A stretch of DNA of 64,000 bases from Rhizobium sp. Leaf453 (GTDB taxonomy: Bacteria > Pseudomonadota > Alphaproteobacteria > Rhizobiales > Rhizobiaceae), in contig NZ_LMRG01000012.1 of NCBI RefSeq assembly GCF_001425605.1, positions 186,889-250,888 on the forward strand. Reading direction: 5' to 3'. The notes beneath the pieces were generated by a model. That model was not told the DNA's origin, did not search any database, and saw only the letters and a program-made list of their open reading frames with translations. The position numbers and the translations under genes were made by a program. This document shows, piece after piece, positions 1-9,818 of the stretch. The stretch's first letter is position 1, and the number at the start of each line of letters is the position of its first letter.

Positions 1-1
1 T

Positions 2-586
2 TCCGAGGGAGCCGTGAAGGCGCTGGAGGTCTGGAAGACGATCATGGACGAGAAGCTCGCCTCGCCGGATACGTTGACGCGCGGCCAGTGGGATTCGACC
101 GGCACGTTCAATTCCGGCAATGCCGCCATGGCGATCTCGGGCCCGTGGGAACTCGACCGCATGACGCAGGAAGCCAAGTTTGACTGGGGCGTGACATTGC
201 TTCCGGTTCCAAAGGAGGGCGCCGAGCGCTCGTCGGCCATGGGCGACTTCAACTGGGCAATCTTCGCCTCGACCAAGCATCCGGAAGAAGCCTTCAAGGC
301 GCTCGAATATTTCGCCTCGCAGGACGACAAGATGTTCGAGAAATATGGCCAGCTTCCGGCCCGTTCCGACATCACCATCCCGGCGACCGGTCAGGCGCTC
401 AAGGATGCCGGTCTCAAGGTCTTCCTTGAACAGCTGAAATACGCCAAGCCGCGAGGCCCGCATCCGGAATGGCCGAAGATTTCCAAGGCGATCCAGGATG
501 CCATCCAGGCAGCCCTGACCGGCCAGTCAACCGCCAAGGACGCGCTTGATCAGGCCGCCGAAAAGATCAAGGCTGTTCTGGGCTGA
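2..586 (+). CDS. Sugar ABC transporter substrate-binding protein, C-terminal part
   Basis: The reading frame is open from the first bases of the window, so the start and signal peptide lie outside it; 194 residues are visible. The stretch has the shape of the C-terminal lobe of a family 1 (MalE/UgpB-like) extracellular solute-binding protein, including a 'GPWELDRM' segment and a '[25 protein letters not shown]' style helix typical of that fold (known family features). It would bind a carbohydrate in the periplasm and deliver it to the two permeases that follow on the same strand. The substrate cannot be read from this fragment. A hairpin follows the stop codon before the permease gene. Confidence 0.85.
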   Translation, partial: SEGAVKALEVWKTIMDEKLASPDTLTRGQWDSTGTFNSGNAAMAISGPWELDRMTQEAKFDWGVTLLPVPKEGAERSSAMGDFNWAIFASTKHPEEAFKALEYFASQDDKMFEKYGQLPARSDITIPATGQALKDAGLKVFLEQLKYAKPRGPHPEWPKISKAIQDAIQAALTGQSTAKDALDQAAEKIKAVLG

Positions 587-600
587 TCTCCCGCACCGCC

Positions 601-622
601 GGATGGCCTTCACTGGCCATCC
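601..622 (+). other. Intercistronic hairpin after the binding-protein gene
   Basis: The arms GGATGGCC and GGCCATCC pair perfectly around a 6-base loop, 15 bases after the binding-protein stop codon. There is no proper T-run behind it. Such hairpins commonly protect the upstream part of a binding-protein/permease mRNA so that the binding protein is made in excess; that role is inferred here. Confidence 0.5.
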
Positions 623-693
623 ACTGTTTCCTCCCGGAAGGGTCGGTTCGCGCGCGAATGCGCGGGCAACCCTGTCCGCGCATCGGAGGCCCC

Positions 694-1596
694 ATGAAGA
701 GGCTCCTTTCCAGTATCAGGGATGGCCGCGGTTTCGATATCGTGCTGGTCACTTTCCCGCTCGGTTTTCTGCTGCTGATGGCGGGCCTGCCGCTGCTCTA
801 CAACGTCCTGATGAGCTTCCAGGAGGTTGACATGTTCAGCCTCGGCACATTCTGGCGGCCCTTCGTCGGCTTCAAGAATTACGCCGATCTCTTCGCCCAG
901 CCCGAAACCTGGCCCATCCTCGGCAACACCGCCCTGTTCGTCGTCGGTTCGATTGCCGGGCAGTTCATGATCGGCTTCGGATTGGCGCTGTTCTTCTGGG
1001 TGAACTTTCCCGGCGCCTCCTGGCTGCGCGGACTGTTCCTCGTGTCCTGGGTCATGCCCGGACTGGTCGTCGGCGCCATCTGGAACTGGATCCTGTCGGG
1101 CGATTTCGGCGTTCTGAATTTCATCCTGCGGGAAAGCGGCATCATCAGCGGCAACATCTTCTGGCGCTCCGATCCCAACTATTCGCTCTACGCTGTCATC
1201 ATGGCCAATATCTGGCTGGGCACGGCCTTCAACATGATCCTGCTCTCTGTCGGTTTGGCGAGCATTCCCGGTGACCTATACGAGGCAGCCGAACTGGATG
1301 GCGCCAATGCCTGGCAGCGCTTCTGGACGATCACGCTGCCGATGATGCGCTCCACCATCGGCGCCATCATCGCGCTCGGGCTGATCTTCACGCTGCAGCA
1401 GTTCGACCTCTTCGCCTCGATCACATCAGGCGGGCCGAACAACTCGTCCAATGTTACCCAATACTGGGCCTGGGACCTGTCGTTTCGCCAGTACGATTTC
1501 GCCAAGGGCGCGACCATCTCCGTCATCATGATCGTCTTCGTCATGATCGCCGCGATCGTCTATGTCCGCTCCACACGTCATGAGGTGCGCGGATGA
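694..1596 (+). CDS. Sugar ABC transporter permease (MalF-like)
   Basis: This is a 300-residue inner-membrane permease of the MalF/UgpA family. About six hydrophobic segments are visible, and the cytoplasmic coupling (EAA) loop reads EAAELDGANAWQRFWTITLP, which contacts the ATPase. An upstream in-frame ATG exists at 658, but the ATG at 694 follows CGGAGG by four bases and gives the usual short cytoplasmic N-terminus, so I chose 694. The gene lies between the binding protein and a second permease and overlaps the latter by 4 bp (ATGA), indicating translational coupling in one operon. The sugar transported is not evident. Confidence 0.92.
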   Translation: MKRLLSSIRDGRGFDIVLVTFPLGFLLLMAGLPLLYNVLMSFQEVDMFSLGTFWRPFVGFKNYADLFAQPETWPILGNTALFVVGSIAGQFMIGFGLALFFWVNFPGASWLRGLFLVSWVMPGLVVGAIWNWILSGDFGVLNFILRESGIISGNIFWRSDPNYSLYAVIMANIWLGTAFNMILLSVGLASIPGDLYEAAELDGANAWQRFWTITLPMMRSTIGAIIALGLIFTLQQFDLFASITSGGPNNSSNVTQYWAWDLSFRQYDFAKGATISVIMIVFVMIAAIVYVRSTRHEVRG

Positions 1597-2416
1597 GCGA
1601 GACCAATCGCAACCGGCTGATGTTGGTGATCGCCATTCTCATGGCGGCCGTCTATCTGTTCCCGCTCTACTGGATGTACATCACCGCGCTGAAAAGCGGT
1701 TCGGAAATGTTCGCGACGCCGCCGAGCTTCTGGCCGTCGCAGCCGCAATGGGACACCTACCCCTTTGTCTGGGAAAGCCGGAACATGGGACGCTATCTCT
1801 GGAACTCGCTGGTCATTGCGTCGGGAGCCGTCGTGCTGATCACCGTGCTGGGCGTCGGCTGCGCCTATGTGCTCGCCCGCTACCGTAATGTCTGGGTCGA
1901 TATCGGCCTGTTCCTGATCCTGATGCTGCAAGTATTGCCGGCCTCGCTGATGATCACGCCGATATTCGTCGGCTATTCGCAGCTCGGCATGCTGAACTAT
2001 CCGCGACTCGCGGTGATCATCGCCATCGCCGCCAAGAGCATGCCGTTCTTCGTCGTGCTGGTGCGCGCAACTTTCATGGCGGTGCCGCAGGAACTGGAAG
2101 AGGCGGCGCTGGTCGATGGCAATTCGCGGGTCGGCGCCTTCTTCAACATCGTGCTGCCGCTTGCCCGCAACGGCATTCTTGTCAGCGCCATCCTGATCTT
2201 CATGCAGGCCTTCGGTGAGTTCGTCTATTCCAAGTCGATCATCCAGGCGGTGGAACTGCAGCCTGCCAGCGTCGGCCTCAATTCGTTCATGGGACCGAAC
2301 ACCAACGAGTGGAACCGGATCATGGCCTATGCCACGATCTACGTGACCCCCATCCTCGCCATCTTCGTGCTGCTGCAGCGGCGCATCGTCTCCGGCCTTA
2401 CTTCGGGAGCCATCAA

Positions 2417-2420
<4 letters not shown>
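1593..2420 (+). CDS. Sugar ABC transporter permease (MalG-like)
   Basis: This 275-residue inner-membrane protein is the second half of the permease heterodimer. It shows an N-terminal transmembrane segment (about residues 11-30), further membrane segments, and an EAA loop reading EEAALVDGNSRVGAFFNIVLPLA. The C-terminal 'SGLTSGAIK' ending is typical of MalG/UgpE relatives. It overlaps the upstream permease and the downstream ATPase gene by 4 bp on each side, so the three genes are almost certainly co-translated. Substrate unknown. Confidence 0.92.
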
Positions 2421-3484
<1,064 letters not shown>

Positions 3485-3557
3485 TCGTCCGGCTGCTATA
3501 CACCGGCGATCCGGCACGATAGTCTTCCGGAAAACGGAAGATGTCGTCGCTGATCGC

Positions 3558-3965
3558 ATGAGCAAGAAAAACACCACGGAGCTGAACCCTGTTCTCAGGG
3601 TCGATTTCCCCCATGCCGAGCGGCTGGGTCGCGGCAAGATCATGCTGCTCGAACATATCCGCGAGACAGGGTCGATTTCCGCGGCGGGCCGGGCGATGGA
3701 TATGTCCTATCGCCGCGCCTGGCTGCTCGTCAGCGCACTGAACCGGATGTTCGCTGAGGAGGCCGTCGCCTCGCAGCGCGGTGGAAAACAGGGCGGCGGC
3801 GCGGTGATTACCCCCTTCGGCGAAGAACTGATACAGCGGTTCCGAGCGATGGAGGCGAAGGCCGAGGCGGCCATGGCCGCCGAATTGGCCTGGCTCAACG
3901 AGAACCGCAACCCGGACCCGCAGCCTGCCGGCAAGGACGTCACAGATCCAGGGCAACACTCTTGA
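3558..3965 (+). CDS. Short ModE-like winged-helix transcriptional regulator
   Basis: This 135-residue protein consists essentially of the N-terminal ModE/LysR-type winged helix-turn-helix (about residues 15-105, with [21 protein letters not shown] as the recognition region). It lacks the C-terminal MOP domains that bind molybdate in E. coli ModE, a form common in alphaproteobacteria (family knowledge). It faces modC and their 3' ends overlap by 26 bp. The likely job is to repress modABC or other molybdenum genes, but how a protein without MOP domains senses molybdate is not evident. A small hairpin (about 3523-3541) precedes it. Start: ATG at 3558; no strong ribosome site is visible. Confidence 0.8.
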   Translation: MSKKNTTELNPVLRVDFPHAERLGRGKIMLLEHIRETGSISAAGRAMDMSYRRAWLLVSALNRMFAEEAVASQRGGKQGGGAVITPFGEELIQRFRAMEAKAEAAMAAELAWLNENRNPDPQPAGKDVTDPGQHS

Positions 3966-5007
3966 TGATGGCATGCACCGGCTTGCCTGTCTGAAGCGCC
4001 AGTGCGTCGCGTGAGACGGTGGTGATGCGCGACACGATGGTCGCTCCACCGCAATCCAGCCGGATATCGACCATGCCTTGCGCCGCCTCGCCGATCTCGG
4101 TGATGACGGCGGGCAAGATGTTTAGCGCGCTCAGCCCTTCCGGCTTGCTGGTCGCGAGCATGACATCGCGGGCCGCGATCTGCAGCCGCACCGCTTTTCC
4201 AGCCGGGGCATCGAGATGGGGCACGACGATGCGCGTGCTACCGGCCCGGATCGTCGTGATCCGCTGATCGCCATCCGGCGCCTCCAGAACACCCTCGATC
4301 ACGGCGCCCGCTTCCCGGCGGCTGACGGCGGGCGAGGGCTGGCTGAGGATAGTTGCCGCGTCACCGGAAGCGGAAACACGGCCGTTTTCCAGAATGATCA
4401 CCTTGTTCGCCAGTCGTGCCACTTCGCTGACCGAATGGCTGACATAGACGATCGGAATGTCGGTTTCGTCGCGGATGCGCTCCAGATAGGGCAGGATTTC
4501 CGCCTTGCGATCCGCATCCAGCGCGGCCAGTGGTTCGTCCATTAGCAGCAGGCGAGGATTGGACAGCAGTGCCCGGCCGATGGCGATGCGCTGCTTCTCG
4601 CCGCCGGAGAGATTGGACGGAGAGCGGCCGAGAAGGGGAGCGACACCCAGCAGATCGACGATGCGGTCGAAGTCGGCCTGGCCTTCCTTCGCCGAGCCGA
4701 ACCAACGGCCGTAGGTGAGATTGCGCCGGACGCTTAGATGCGGAAAGAGACGCGCCTCCTGAAAGACATAACCAAAGCGGCGCTTATGCGGCGGCACGAA
4801 CACGCGCCTGTCGGTATCAACGAGAGCATCGCCGTTGAAGAGAAGGCGCCCGGTATCCGGCCTCAGCAGCCCGGCGATGATGTTGATCAGCGATGTTTTG
4901 CCCGATCCGGAACTGCCGAACAGGGCGGTGACCCCGCGATCGCAGGAGAAGGCTGCCTCGACGGAAAAGGAACCGAGTGTGTGCCGGATGTGGAGGACGA
5001 GGCTCAT
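3940..5007 (-). CDS. modC: Molybdate ABC transporter ATP-binding protein ModC
   Basis: This 355-residue protein powers high-affinity molybdate uptake. Walker [10 protein letters not shown] is at residues 31-39, followed by the signature [15 protein letters not shown], Walker [13 protein letters not shown] and [13 protein letters not shown]. The C-terminal third (about 285-355) resembles a MOP domain, as usual for ModC. The start codon overlaps the stop of modB by 4 bp (5004-5007), so the two are translationally coupled. The 3' end overlaps the convergent modE-like gene. Length and motif order are standard. Confidence 0.95.
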   Translation of the reverse strand: MSLVLHIRHTLGSFSVEAAFSCDRGVTALFGSSGSGKTSLINIIAGLLRPDTGRLLFNGDALVDTDRRVFVPPHKRRFGYVFQEARLFPHLSVRRNLTYGRWFGSAKEGQADFDRIVDLLGVAPLLGRSPSNLSGGEKQRIAIGRALLSNPRLLLMDEPLAALDADRKAEILPYLERIRDETDIPIVYVSHSVSEVARLANKVIILENGRVSASGDAATILSQPSPAVSRREAGAVIEGVLEAPDGDQRITTIRAGSTRIVVPHLDAPAGKAVRLQIAARDVMLATSKPEGLSALNILPAVITEIGEAAQGMVDIRLDCGGATIVSRITTVSRDALALQTGKPVHAIIKSVALDL

Positions 5008-5732
5008 GCGGCATCCACCCGTTTGGCCGCAAGGTTCGCAAGGATTTCGGAGACCATCAGTGCCGCCATGGAAATGATGACGGAAATGATCGTCAGCCGG
5101 AACGCACCGGCGTCGCCACCGGGAACCTGGGTAAAGGTGTAGATCGCCGCCGACAGGGTTTGCGTCTCGCCGGGGATGTTGGAGACGAAGGTGATCGTCG
5201 CGCCGAACTCGCCCATCGCCTTGGCAAAGGCTATGATCATGCCGGCGATGATGCCTGGGATGATCAGCGGCAAAGTCACGGTCATGAACACCCAGGCGGG
5301 GCTGGCTCCCAGCGTGGACGCAGCCTGTTCCAGCTTGCGGTCAACGGCCTCGATAGACAGCCGGATACTGCGCACCATAAGCGGAAATGCCATGACGGCA
5401 CAGGCAAGAGCCGCGCCCGTCCAGCGGAAGGAAAAGACGATGCCGGTATATTCGGCGAGAAAAGCGCCGATGGGGCCGCGCTTGCCAAAGAGGATCAGGA
5501 GCAGGAACCCGGTGACGACAGGAGGCAGCACGAGCGGCAGATGAACGATGCCGTTAAGGACGGATTTCCCCCAGAACCGGCCACGGGCGAGCAGCATCGC
5601 GATCGCGACGGCGAAGGGCAGGCTGGCGAGCATGGCGACGAGGGAAACGCGAAGGCTCAGGCGGATGGCCGTCCATTCCGCATCGCTTAAAACCAGCCAG
5701 TCCAAAATGCTTTGCTCCGTCGTTGACGGCAA
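5004..5732 (-). CDS. modB: Molybdate ABC transporter permease ModB
   Basis: This 242-residue inner-membrane permease has about five to six hydrophobic segments and the coupling loop [21 protein letters not shown], followed by the conserved [22 protein letters not shown] stretch typical of ModB/CysW-type permeases. It lies between modA and modC on the same strand, 44 bp after modA and overlapping modC by 4 bp. Together the three form the standard molybdate importer. Confidence 0.95.
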   Translation of the reverse strand: MPSTTEQSILDWLVLSDAEWTAIRLSLRVSLVAMLASLPFAVAIAMLLARGRFWGKSVLNGIVHLPLVLPPVVTGFLLLILFGKRGPIGAFLAEYTGIVFSFRWTGAALACAVMAFPLMVRSIRLSIEAVDRKLEQAASTLGASPAWVFMTVTLPLIIPGIIAGMIIAFAKAMGEFGATITFVSNIPGETQTLSAAIYTFTQVPGGDAGAFRLTIISVIISMAALMVSEILANLAAKRVDAA

Positions 5733-5776
5733 GACGATATGCGCTCCATCCGCTCCCGGATAGAGCGCGCCACGTC

Positions 5777-6571
5777 TTATTTCAGGATGGTGAAGCCCTG
5801 AGCTTCGAACAGGGCCGCAGCCTTGGCCGATTTGACGAAATCGACATAGGCGGCCGCATCAGGGTTCTTGCTGTCGGCGGTGACGGCGATCGGATAGACG
5901 ATCGGCGGGTGGGTGTCTTCGGGGAAGGTGCCCACGATCTTCACGCCTTTGTCGGCCGCAGCGTCCGTCTGGTAGACGATGCCGAGGGGAGCTTCGCCCT
6001 TGGAAACGAGCAGCAGGGCCGCGCGGACGTTTTCAGCGCCGGCCACATCCTTCTCGACGGAGGACCAGACGCCGAGCTTTTCCAGCGCCGCCTTGCCGTA
6101 TTTGCCGGCCGGAACGGAATCGACGGCGCCCATGGCGAGTTTTCCGCCGCCGAGCAGGCCCTTCAGGTCGAAGCCTTCCTTGATCTCGACAGCCGCGGCA
6201 TCGGGCTTGCCGGCAACCAGAACGATGCGGTTGCCCAGCAGGTTGGCGCGGGTGTCGTCCTTGATCAGCTTCTTTTCAGCGACATAATCCATCCAGGCGA
6301 GGTCGGCCGAGATGAAGACGTCAGCCGGTGCGCCGGATTCGATCTGCTTGGCGAGTGCCGAGCTTGCAGCATAGGAAACCGTGGTTTCCTTGCCGGCTTC
6401 CTTCTGCCATTCGGCATTGACGGCATCGAGTGCGTTTTTCAGGCTGGCCGCGGCAAAGACCGTGATCTTCTCGGCGGCTGCGGCCGGCTGGGCGAGCGGC
6501 ATGCCGCCGACCCACAGAGCGAGCGCGGCTGCGCCCAGGAATTTCAGCAAGGTTCGACGTTCAGTGCGCAT
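5777..6571 (-). CDS. modA: Molybdate-binding periplasmic protein ModA
   Basis: This 264-residue periplasmic protein captures molybdate (and probably tungstate) and hands it to ModB. The N-terminus MRTERRTLLKFLGAAALA looks like a twin-arginine-style signal, followed by a cleavage region near AQPAAAA; the mature start EKITVFAAASLKNALDAV is typical of ModA. The motif ASSALAKQIESGAPADVFISAD is also conserved. It is the first gene of modABC, and two candidate Mo-boxes lie in the 96 bp between its start and the divergently transcribed ung side, so repression under molybdenum sufficiency is expected. Confidence 0.95.
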   Translation of the reverse strand: MRTERRTLLKFLGAAALALWVGGMPLAQPAAAAEKITVFAAASLKNALDAVNAEWQKEAGKETTVSYAASSALAKQIESGAPADVFISADLAWMDYVAEKKLIKDDTRANLLGNRIVLVAGKPDAAAVEIKEGFDLKGLLGGGKLAMGAVDSVPAGKYGKAALEKLGVWSSVEKDVAGAENVRAALLLVSKGEAPLGIVYQTDAAADKGVKIVGTFPEDTHPPIVYPIAVTADSKNPDAAAYVDFVKSAKAAALFEAQGFTILK

Positions 6572-6590
6572 GCGGGTCCCCCATCGGTTT

Positions 6591-6614
6591 CGAGATATCC
6601 CTTTAGATATAACG
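6591..6614 (-). promoter_or_regulatory. Candidate Mo-box (ModE-type operator) 1 upstream of modA
   Basis: Arms CGAGATAT and ATATAACG are separated by 8 bp, close to the CG-TATAT...ATATA-CG arrangement known for ModE binding sites. The site ends 20 bp upstream of the modA start codon, where it could block the promoter. Binding is inferred from sequence resemblance only. Confidence 0.6.
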
Positions 6615-6633
6615 GCGTATCGTAATTGGCCAG

Positions 6634-6657
6634 CGCTATATTCATGAAAATATATTG
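6634..6657 (-). promoter_or_regulatory. Candidate Mo-box (ModE-type operator) 2 upstream of modA
   Basis: Arms CGCTATAT and ATATATTG are separated by 8 bp. The left arm matches the Mo-box half-site exactly; the right arm is imperfect. Start-to-start distance from box 1 is 43 bp (about four helical turns), so both could be held on one DNA face. It also lies about 100 bp before the preferred ung start. Confidence 0.5.
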
Positions 6658-6757
6658 AAATTCATTCATGGCCAGTCCGGTATTGCCGCTTGTCTTGCCG
6701 GTACTCGACGTTAAATTCGGCCTCCGACGAGGATTGAACGAGGGACTGCGCCGCGCC

Positions 6758-7453
6758 ATGGAATCGACTGTCAAACTCGAGGAAAGCTGGAAAGCGGCGC
6801 TCGCATCGGAATTTTCGAGCCCTTACATGGCGGCGCTGAAGCAGTTCCTCGTCGATGAGAAACACAACGGCAAACAGATCTTCCCGAAGGGTACGGAGTA
6901 TTTTCGCGCGCTGGACCTGACGCCACTGGACAAGGTGCGTGTGGTCATCCTCGGGCAGGATCCCTATCACGGCGACGGCCAGGCGCATGGCCTGTCCTTC
7001 AGCGTCAAACCAGGCGTCCGCTCACCGCCTTCCCTGGTGAACATCTACAAGGAACTGCAGAGTGACCTCAGCATCCCGCCCGCCCGTCATGGCTTTCTAG
7101 AAAGCTGGGCGAAGCAGGGTATTTTGCTGCTCAACAGCGTGCTGACCGTGGAGCGTTCCATGGCCGCCTCCCATCAGGGCAAGGGATGGGAGAAGTTCAC
7201 CGACGCGATTATTCGGGCCATCAACGAGCAGGAACACCCCGTCGTCTTCATCCTGTGGGGCTCTTATGCGCAGAAGAAGGCGGCCTTTGTCGATCAATCC
7301 CGCCATCTGGTCATCCGCTCGCCGCATCCGTCGCCATTGTCGGCGCATAACGGCTTCTTCGGCAGCAAGCCGTTTTCGAAGGCGAACGATTTCCTGACTT
7401 CCAAGGGGCGCAAGCCGATCGATTGGACCTTGCCGGCCAATCCGGCCGCCTGA
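6758..7453 (+). CDS. ung: Uracil-DNA glycosylase (family 1)
   Basis: This enzyme removes uracil from DNA as the first step of base-excision repair. From the ATG at 6758 it is 231 residues, the usual family length. The water-activating motif GQDPYHG places the catalytic Asp at about residue 68, and the second motif [13 protein letters not shown] is near the C-terminus; both are intact. An ATG at 6668 would add 30 residues without family resemblance ([14 protein letters not shown]...) and would sit in the modA regulatory region, so I prefer 6758, though no strong ribosome site supports either. It stands alone, convergent with the transporter gene that follows. Confidence 0.93.
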   Translation: MESTVKLEESWKAALASEFSSPYMAALKQFLVDEKHNGKQIFPKGTEYFRALDLTPLDKVRVVILGQDPYHGDGQAHGLSFSVKPGVRSPPSLVNIYKELQSDLSIPPARHGFLESWAKQGILLLNSVLTVERSMAASHQGKGWEKFTDAIIRAINEQEHPVVFILWGSYAQKKAAFVDQSRHLVIRSPHPSPLSAHNGFFGSKPFSKANDFLTSKGRKPIDWTLPANPAA

Positions 7454-7458
7454 CGGGT

Positions 7459-8382
7459 TCAGGTCAGCGTCTGCGAGGATGGAGGCTCGGGCTTGCGGGC
7501 ATTGCGCCGGGCGACCACGCTTTCGCGCCAGACGGTGAAGATGCCGGCGCCGACGACGATGGCCGAACCGGCGATCATGTTGAGATTCAGGGTCTCGCCG
7601 AAGATGGAAACGCCGATGATCGAGGCGAACACAAGCTGCAGATAGGTCAGCGGCTGGACCTCCGATGCATCCAGCAGTTCATAGGCCTTGATGAGCGCGA
7701 AGTGGCTGCTCGTCCCGGTGATGCAGAGCATCAGCATCCAGCCCCAATCCTGCGGCGCAAGCGCTGTCCAATAAAATGGCCCGACGAGCGTGATGGCCAC
7801 CGCGCCCGCGACGCCCGTGTAGAAGAAGCTGGTGATCGAGGGATCGTCTCGGCTGACCAGCCGGGTCGCGATCACATAGACAGCGAAGTTGAGGGCGGCC
7901 AAGATCGGCACCAGCAATTTGACGTCGAACCCGCTGTCCTCCGGCTTGAGGATCAGCAAGACGCCAAGCATGCCGACGATGATCGCCGTCCAGCGGCGCC
8001 AGCCGACGCGCTCCCCCAGGAGTGGCATGGCGAGCAGCGCTACCAGAATCGGTCCGGCCGAAAAGATTGCCTGCGAGTGGGCCAGCCCGACTGTCGCGAA
8101 GGAAATAGTGACGATCACAATCTGTCCCGCCAGAAGGACACCGCGCATGATTTGCAGCGCTGGCCGTTTGGTGACGGCTGCGGCGCGGAGCCCTCCGCGC
8201 GACCGGGCGGCTAGAATGATCGCAAAGCTTGCAAACGCCCAGTACCGGATCATCGTGATGAAGATGGGCGGATAGAGGCTGCCGAGATGTTTGGAGATCG
8301 CGTCCTGTATCGAGAAGATCACGAGGGCAGTCAGGACGAAGATATAGCCGGTGCGCTTGGAGGTCATGAAGCGGTCATACAC
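7459..8382 (-). CDS. DMT superfamily (EamA) transporter
   Basis: This 307-residue inner-membrane protein has about ten hydrophobic segments arranged as two repeated EamA domains, the standard plan for drug/metabolite exporters. The first helix contains the conserved 'SIQDAISKHLGSLYPPIFITMIRYWA' region and the C-terminal repeat the GE-x-L motif (IFGETLNLNMIAGSAIVVGAGIF). The substrate is not predictable. An alternative ATG at 8367 would shorten it by five residues. The 3' end is 5 bp from the end of ung (convergent). No operon partner is visible. Confidence 0.88.
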   Translation of the reverse strand: MYDRFMTSKRTGYIFVLTALVIFSIQDAISKHLGSLYPPIFITMIRYWAFASFAIILAARSRGGLRAAAVTKRPALQIMRGVLLAGQIVIVTISFATVGLAHSQAIFSAGPILVALLAMPLLGERVGWRRWTAIIVGMLGVLLILKPEDSGFDVKLLVPILAALNFAVYVIATRLVSRDDPSITSFFYTGVAGAVAITLVGPFYWTALAPQDWGWMLMLCITGTSSHFALIKAYELLDASEVQPLTYLQLVFASIIGVSIFGETLNLNMIAGSAIVVGAGIFTVWRESVVARRNARKPEPPSSQTLT

Positions 8383-8489
8383 CCATGCATGTACCGCGCC
8401 ACGCTATTCTTGCGGCGCAGCAATCTTTGTTGCTTTCCGGCGTTTTATGGCAACACGCGCGGCCCGAAAGCCACGCGTATAATGATGGA

Positions 8490-9818
8490 TCACTCTTCGC
8501 GGAAGGTCCGCGCCATCTGCTCGGTCAGCGGCTTTGCCAGGTAGGAAAGCACGGTGCGGTCGGCGATCTTGATATAGACCTCCGCCGGCATGCCCGGATA
8601 GAGCGTCAGGCTTTTCAACGCTGCCAGACTTTCCGGCTTCGGCTTGATGCGCAGCGGATAGTAGGTCACGCCGCTCCGCTGGTCGGTGACTAGGTCGGGC
8701 GCAATCGTGACCACCTCGGCATCGACGATCGGTGTCGTGCGTTGGTTGAAGGCGCTGAAGCGGATCTCGACTGGCTGACCGAGGCGAATCTGGTCGATAT
8801 CGTGCGTGGCGATCTTGGCTTCCACGGTCAGGGTGTCCGCGCCGGGAACGACGAGCATCAGCACTTCGCCGGGGTTGATCACGCCGTTCACCGTGTGCAC
8901 GGCCAGCTGGTAGATCCTGCCGTCCAGCGGCGCGCGGATATCGATGCGCTTCAACTGGTCCATGGCGGCGATGCGGCGATCCTCGTATTCGGCGATCTTG
9001 CCCTCGACGTCCGTCAGTTCCTTGGCGTTTTCGGTGCGGCGATCCTCGTCGAGCTGCAGGATCTGCAGGTCGATCTCGCTGGATTTGCCGGCCGACTGGG
9101 CACGCGCCGCGATGCGGGCGCCGCGGTCGCCTTCCAGCTGGGCGCGGTCGCGCTTCAGTTCGGTCAGGCGCTGCATGGAAACGAGACCCTGGCCGTAGAG
9201 CTTGTCGAGACCGGCCAGTTCTTCACCGATCAGCTTCAGGGCGTCCTCGATGGCGGCGAGCTGGACGGTGAGGCCCTTGGCCTCATCGGCGAGCTGCTCC
9301 TTGCGGGATGCGAGCTGGCTCTTCATGCCGGCCAATGCATTCTTGCGGCTCATGAACAGCTTGCGTTCGCTCTCTTCCAGAATCTCGCCCGGCGTGCTTG
9401 TGCCGGAGGTGAGCGCGCTCAGGTCTTCCGGAATGGTGAAATCTTCGGATCCGAGCTGCTCGGCCAGCAGGCGCGCACGGCGGGCATAGAGCTGTGCCAG
9501 CGTGTTCTGCACGATCGAAAGGTTTGCGCGAACGGTGGTGCCGTCGAGCTTGATCAGGATCTGGCCAGCCTTGACAGCATCGCCTTCCTTGACGAGCACT
9601 TCACCGACAATGCCGCCCGTCAGATGCTGGATCTTCTTGACGTTGTTTTCCACCACTACAGTGCCGCCGGCAACGACGGCACTCGACAATTCGGTGGTTG
9701 TCGCCCAGCCGCCGACACCGACGACCAGAGCCAGTGCGAGAACCGAGACGGCGGTGATGTGGCGGCCCAGCGAGCGTCCGGAGTTCAAGGGCTTGGCGTC
9801 CGAGGTTTGGTCGGTCAC
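8490..9818 (-). CDS. Type I secretion membrane-fusion (HlyD/PrsE-like) protein
   Basis: This 442-residue periplasmic adaptor has one membrane anchor (about residues 22-42), a biotinyl-lipoyl-like half motif (GEVLVKEGDAVKAGQILIKLDG), a long alpha-hairpin rich in Glu, Gln and Ala (about 120-300), and a C-terminal beta-barrel ending in the typical GMPAEVYIKIADRTVLSYLAKPL. It links the inner-membrane ABC protein to an outer-membrane TolC channel. It overlaps the ABC gene by 4 bp. By resemblance it could be PrsE, which in rhizobia exports glycanases and adhesins, but no substrate gene is adjacent, so I leave the symbol blank. Confidence 0.93.
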   Translation of the reverse strand: MTDQTSDAKPLNSGRSLGRHITAVSVLALALVVGVGGWATTTELSSAVVAGGTVVVENNVKKIQHLTGGIVGEVLVKEGDAVKAGQILIKLDGTTVRANLSIVQNTLAQLYARRARLLAEQLGSEDFTIPEDLSALTSGTSTPGEILEESERKLFMSRKNALAGMKSQLASRKEQLADEAKGLTVQLAAIEDALKLIGEELAGLDKLYGQGLVSMQRLTELKRDRAQLEGDRGARIAARAQSAGKSSEIDLQILQLDEDRRTENAKELTDVEGKIAEYEDRRIAAMDQLKRIDIRAPLDGRIYQLAVHTVNGVINPGEVLMLVVPGADTLTVEAKIATHDIDQIRLGQPVEIRFSAFNQRTTPIVDAEVVTIAPDLVTDQRSGVTYYPLRIKPKPESLAALKSLTLYPGMPAEVYIKIADRTVLSYLAKPLTEQMARTFREE

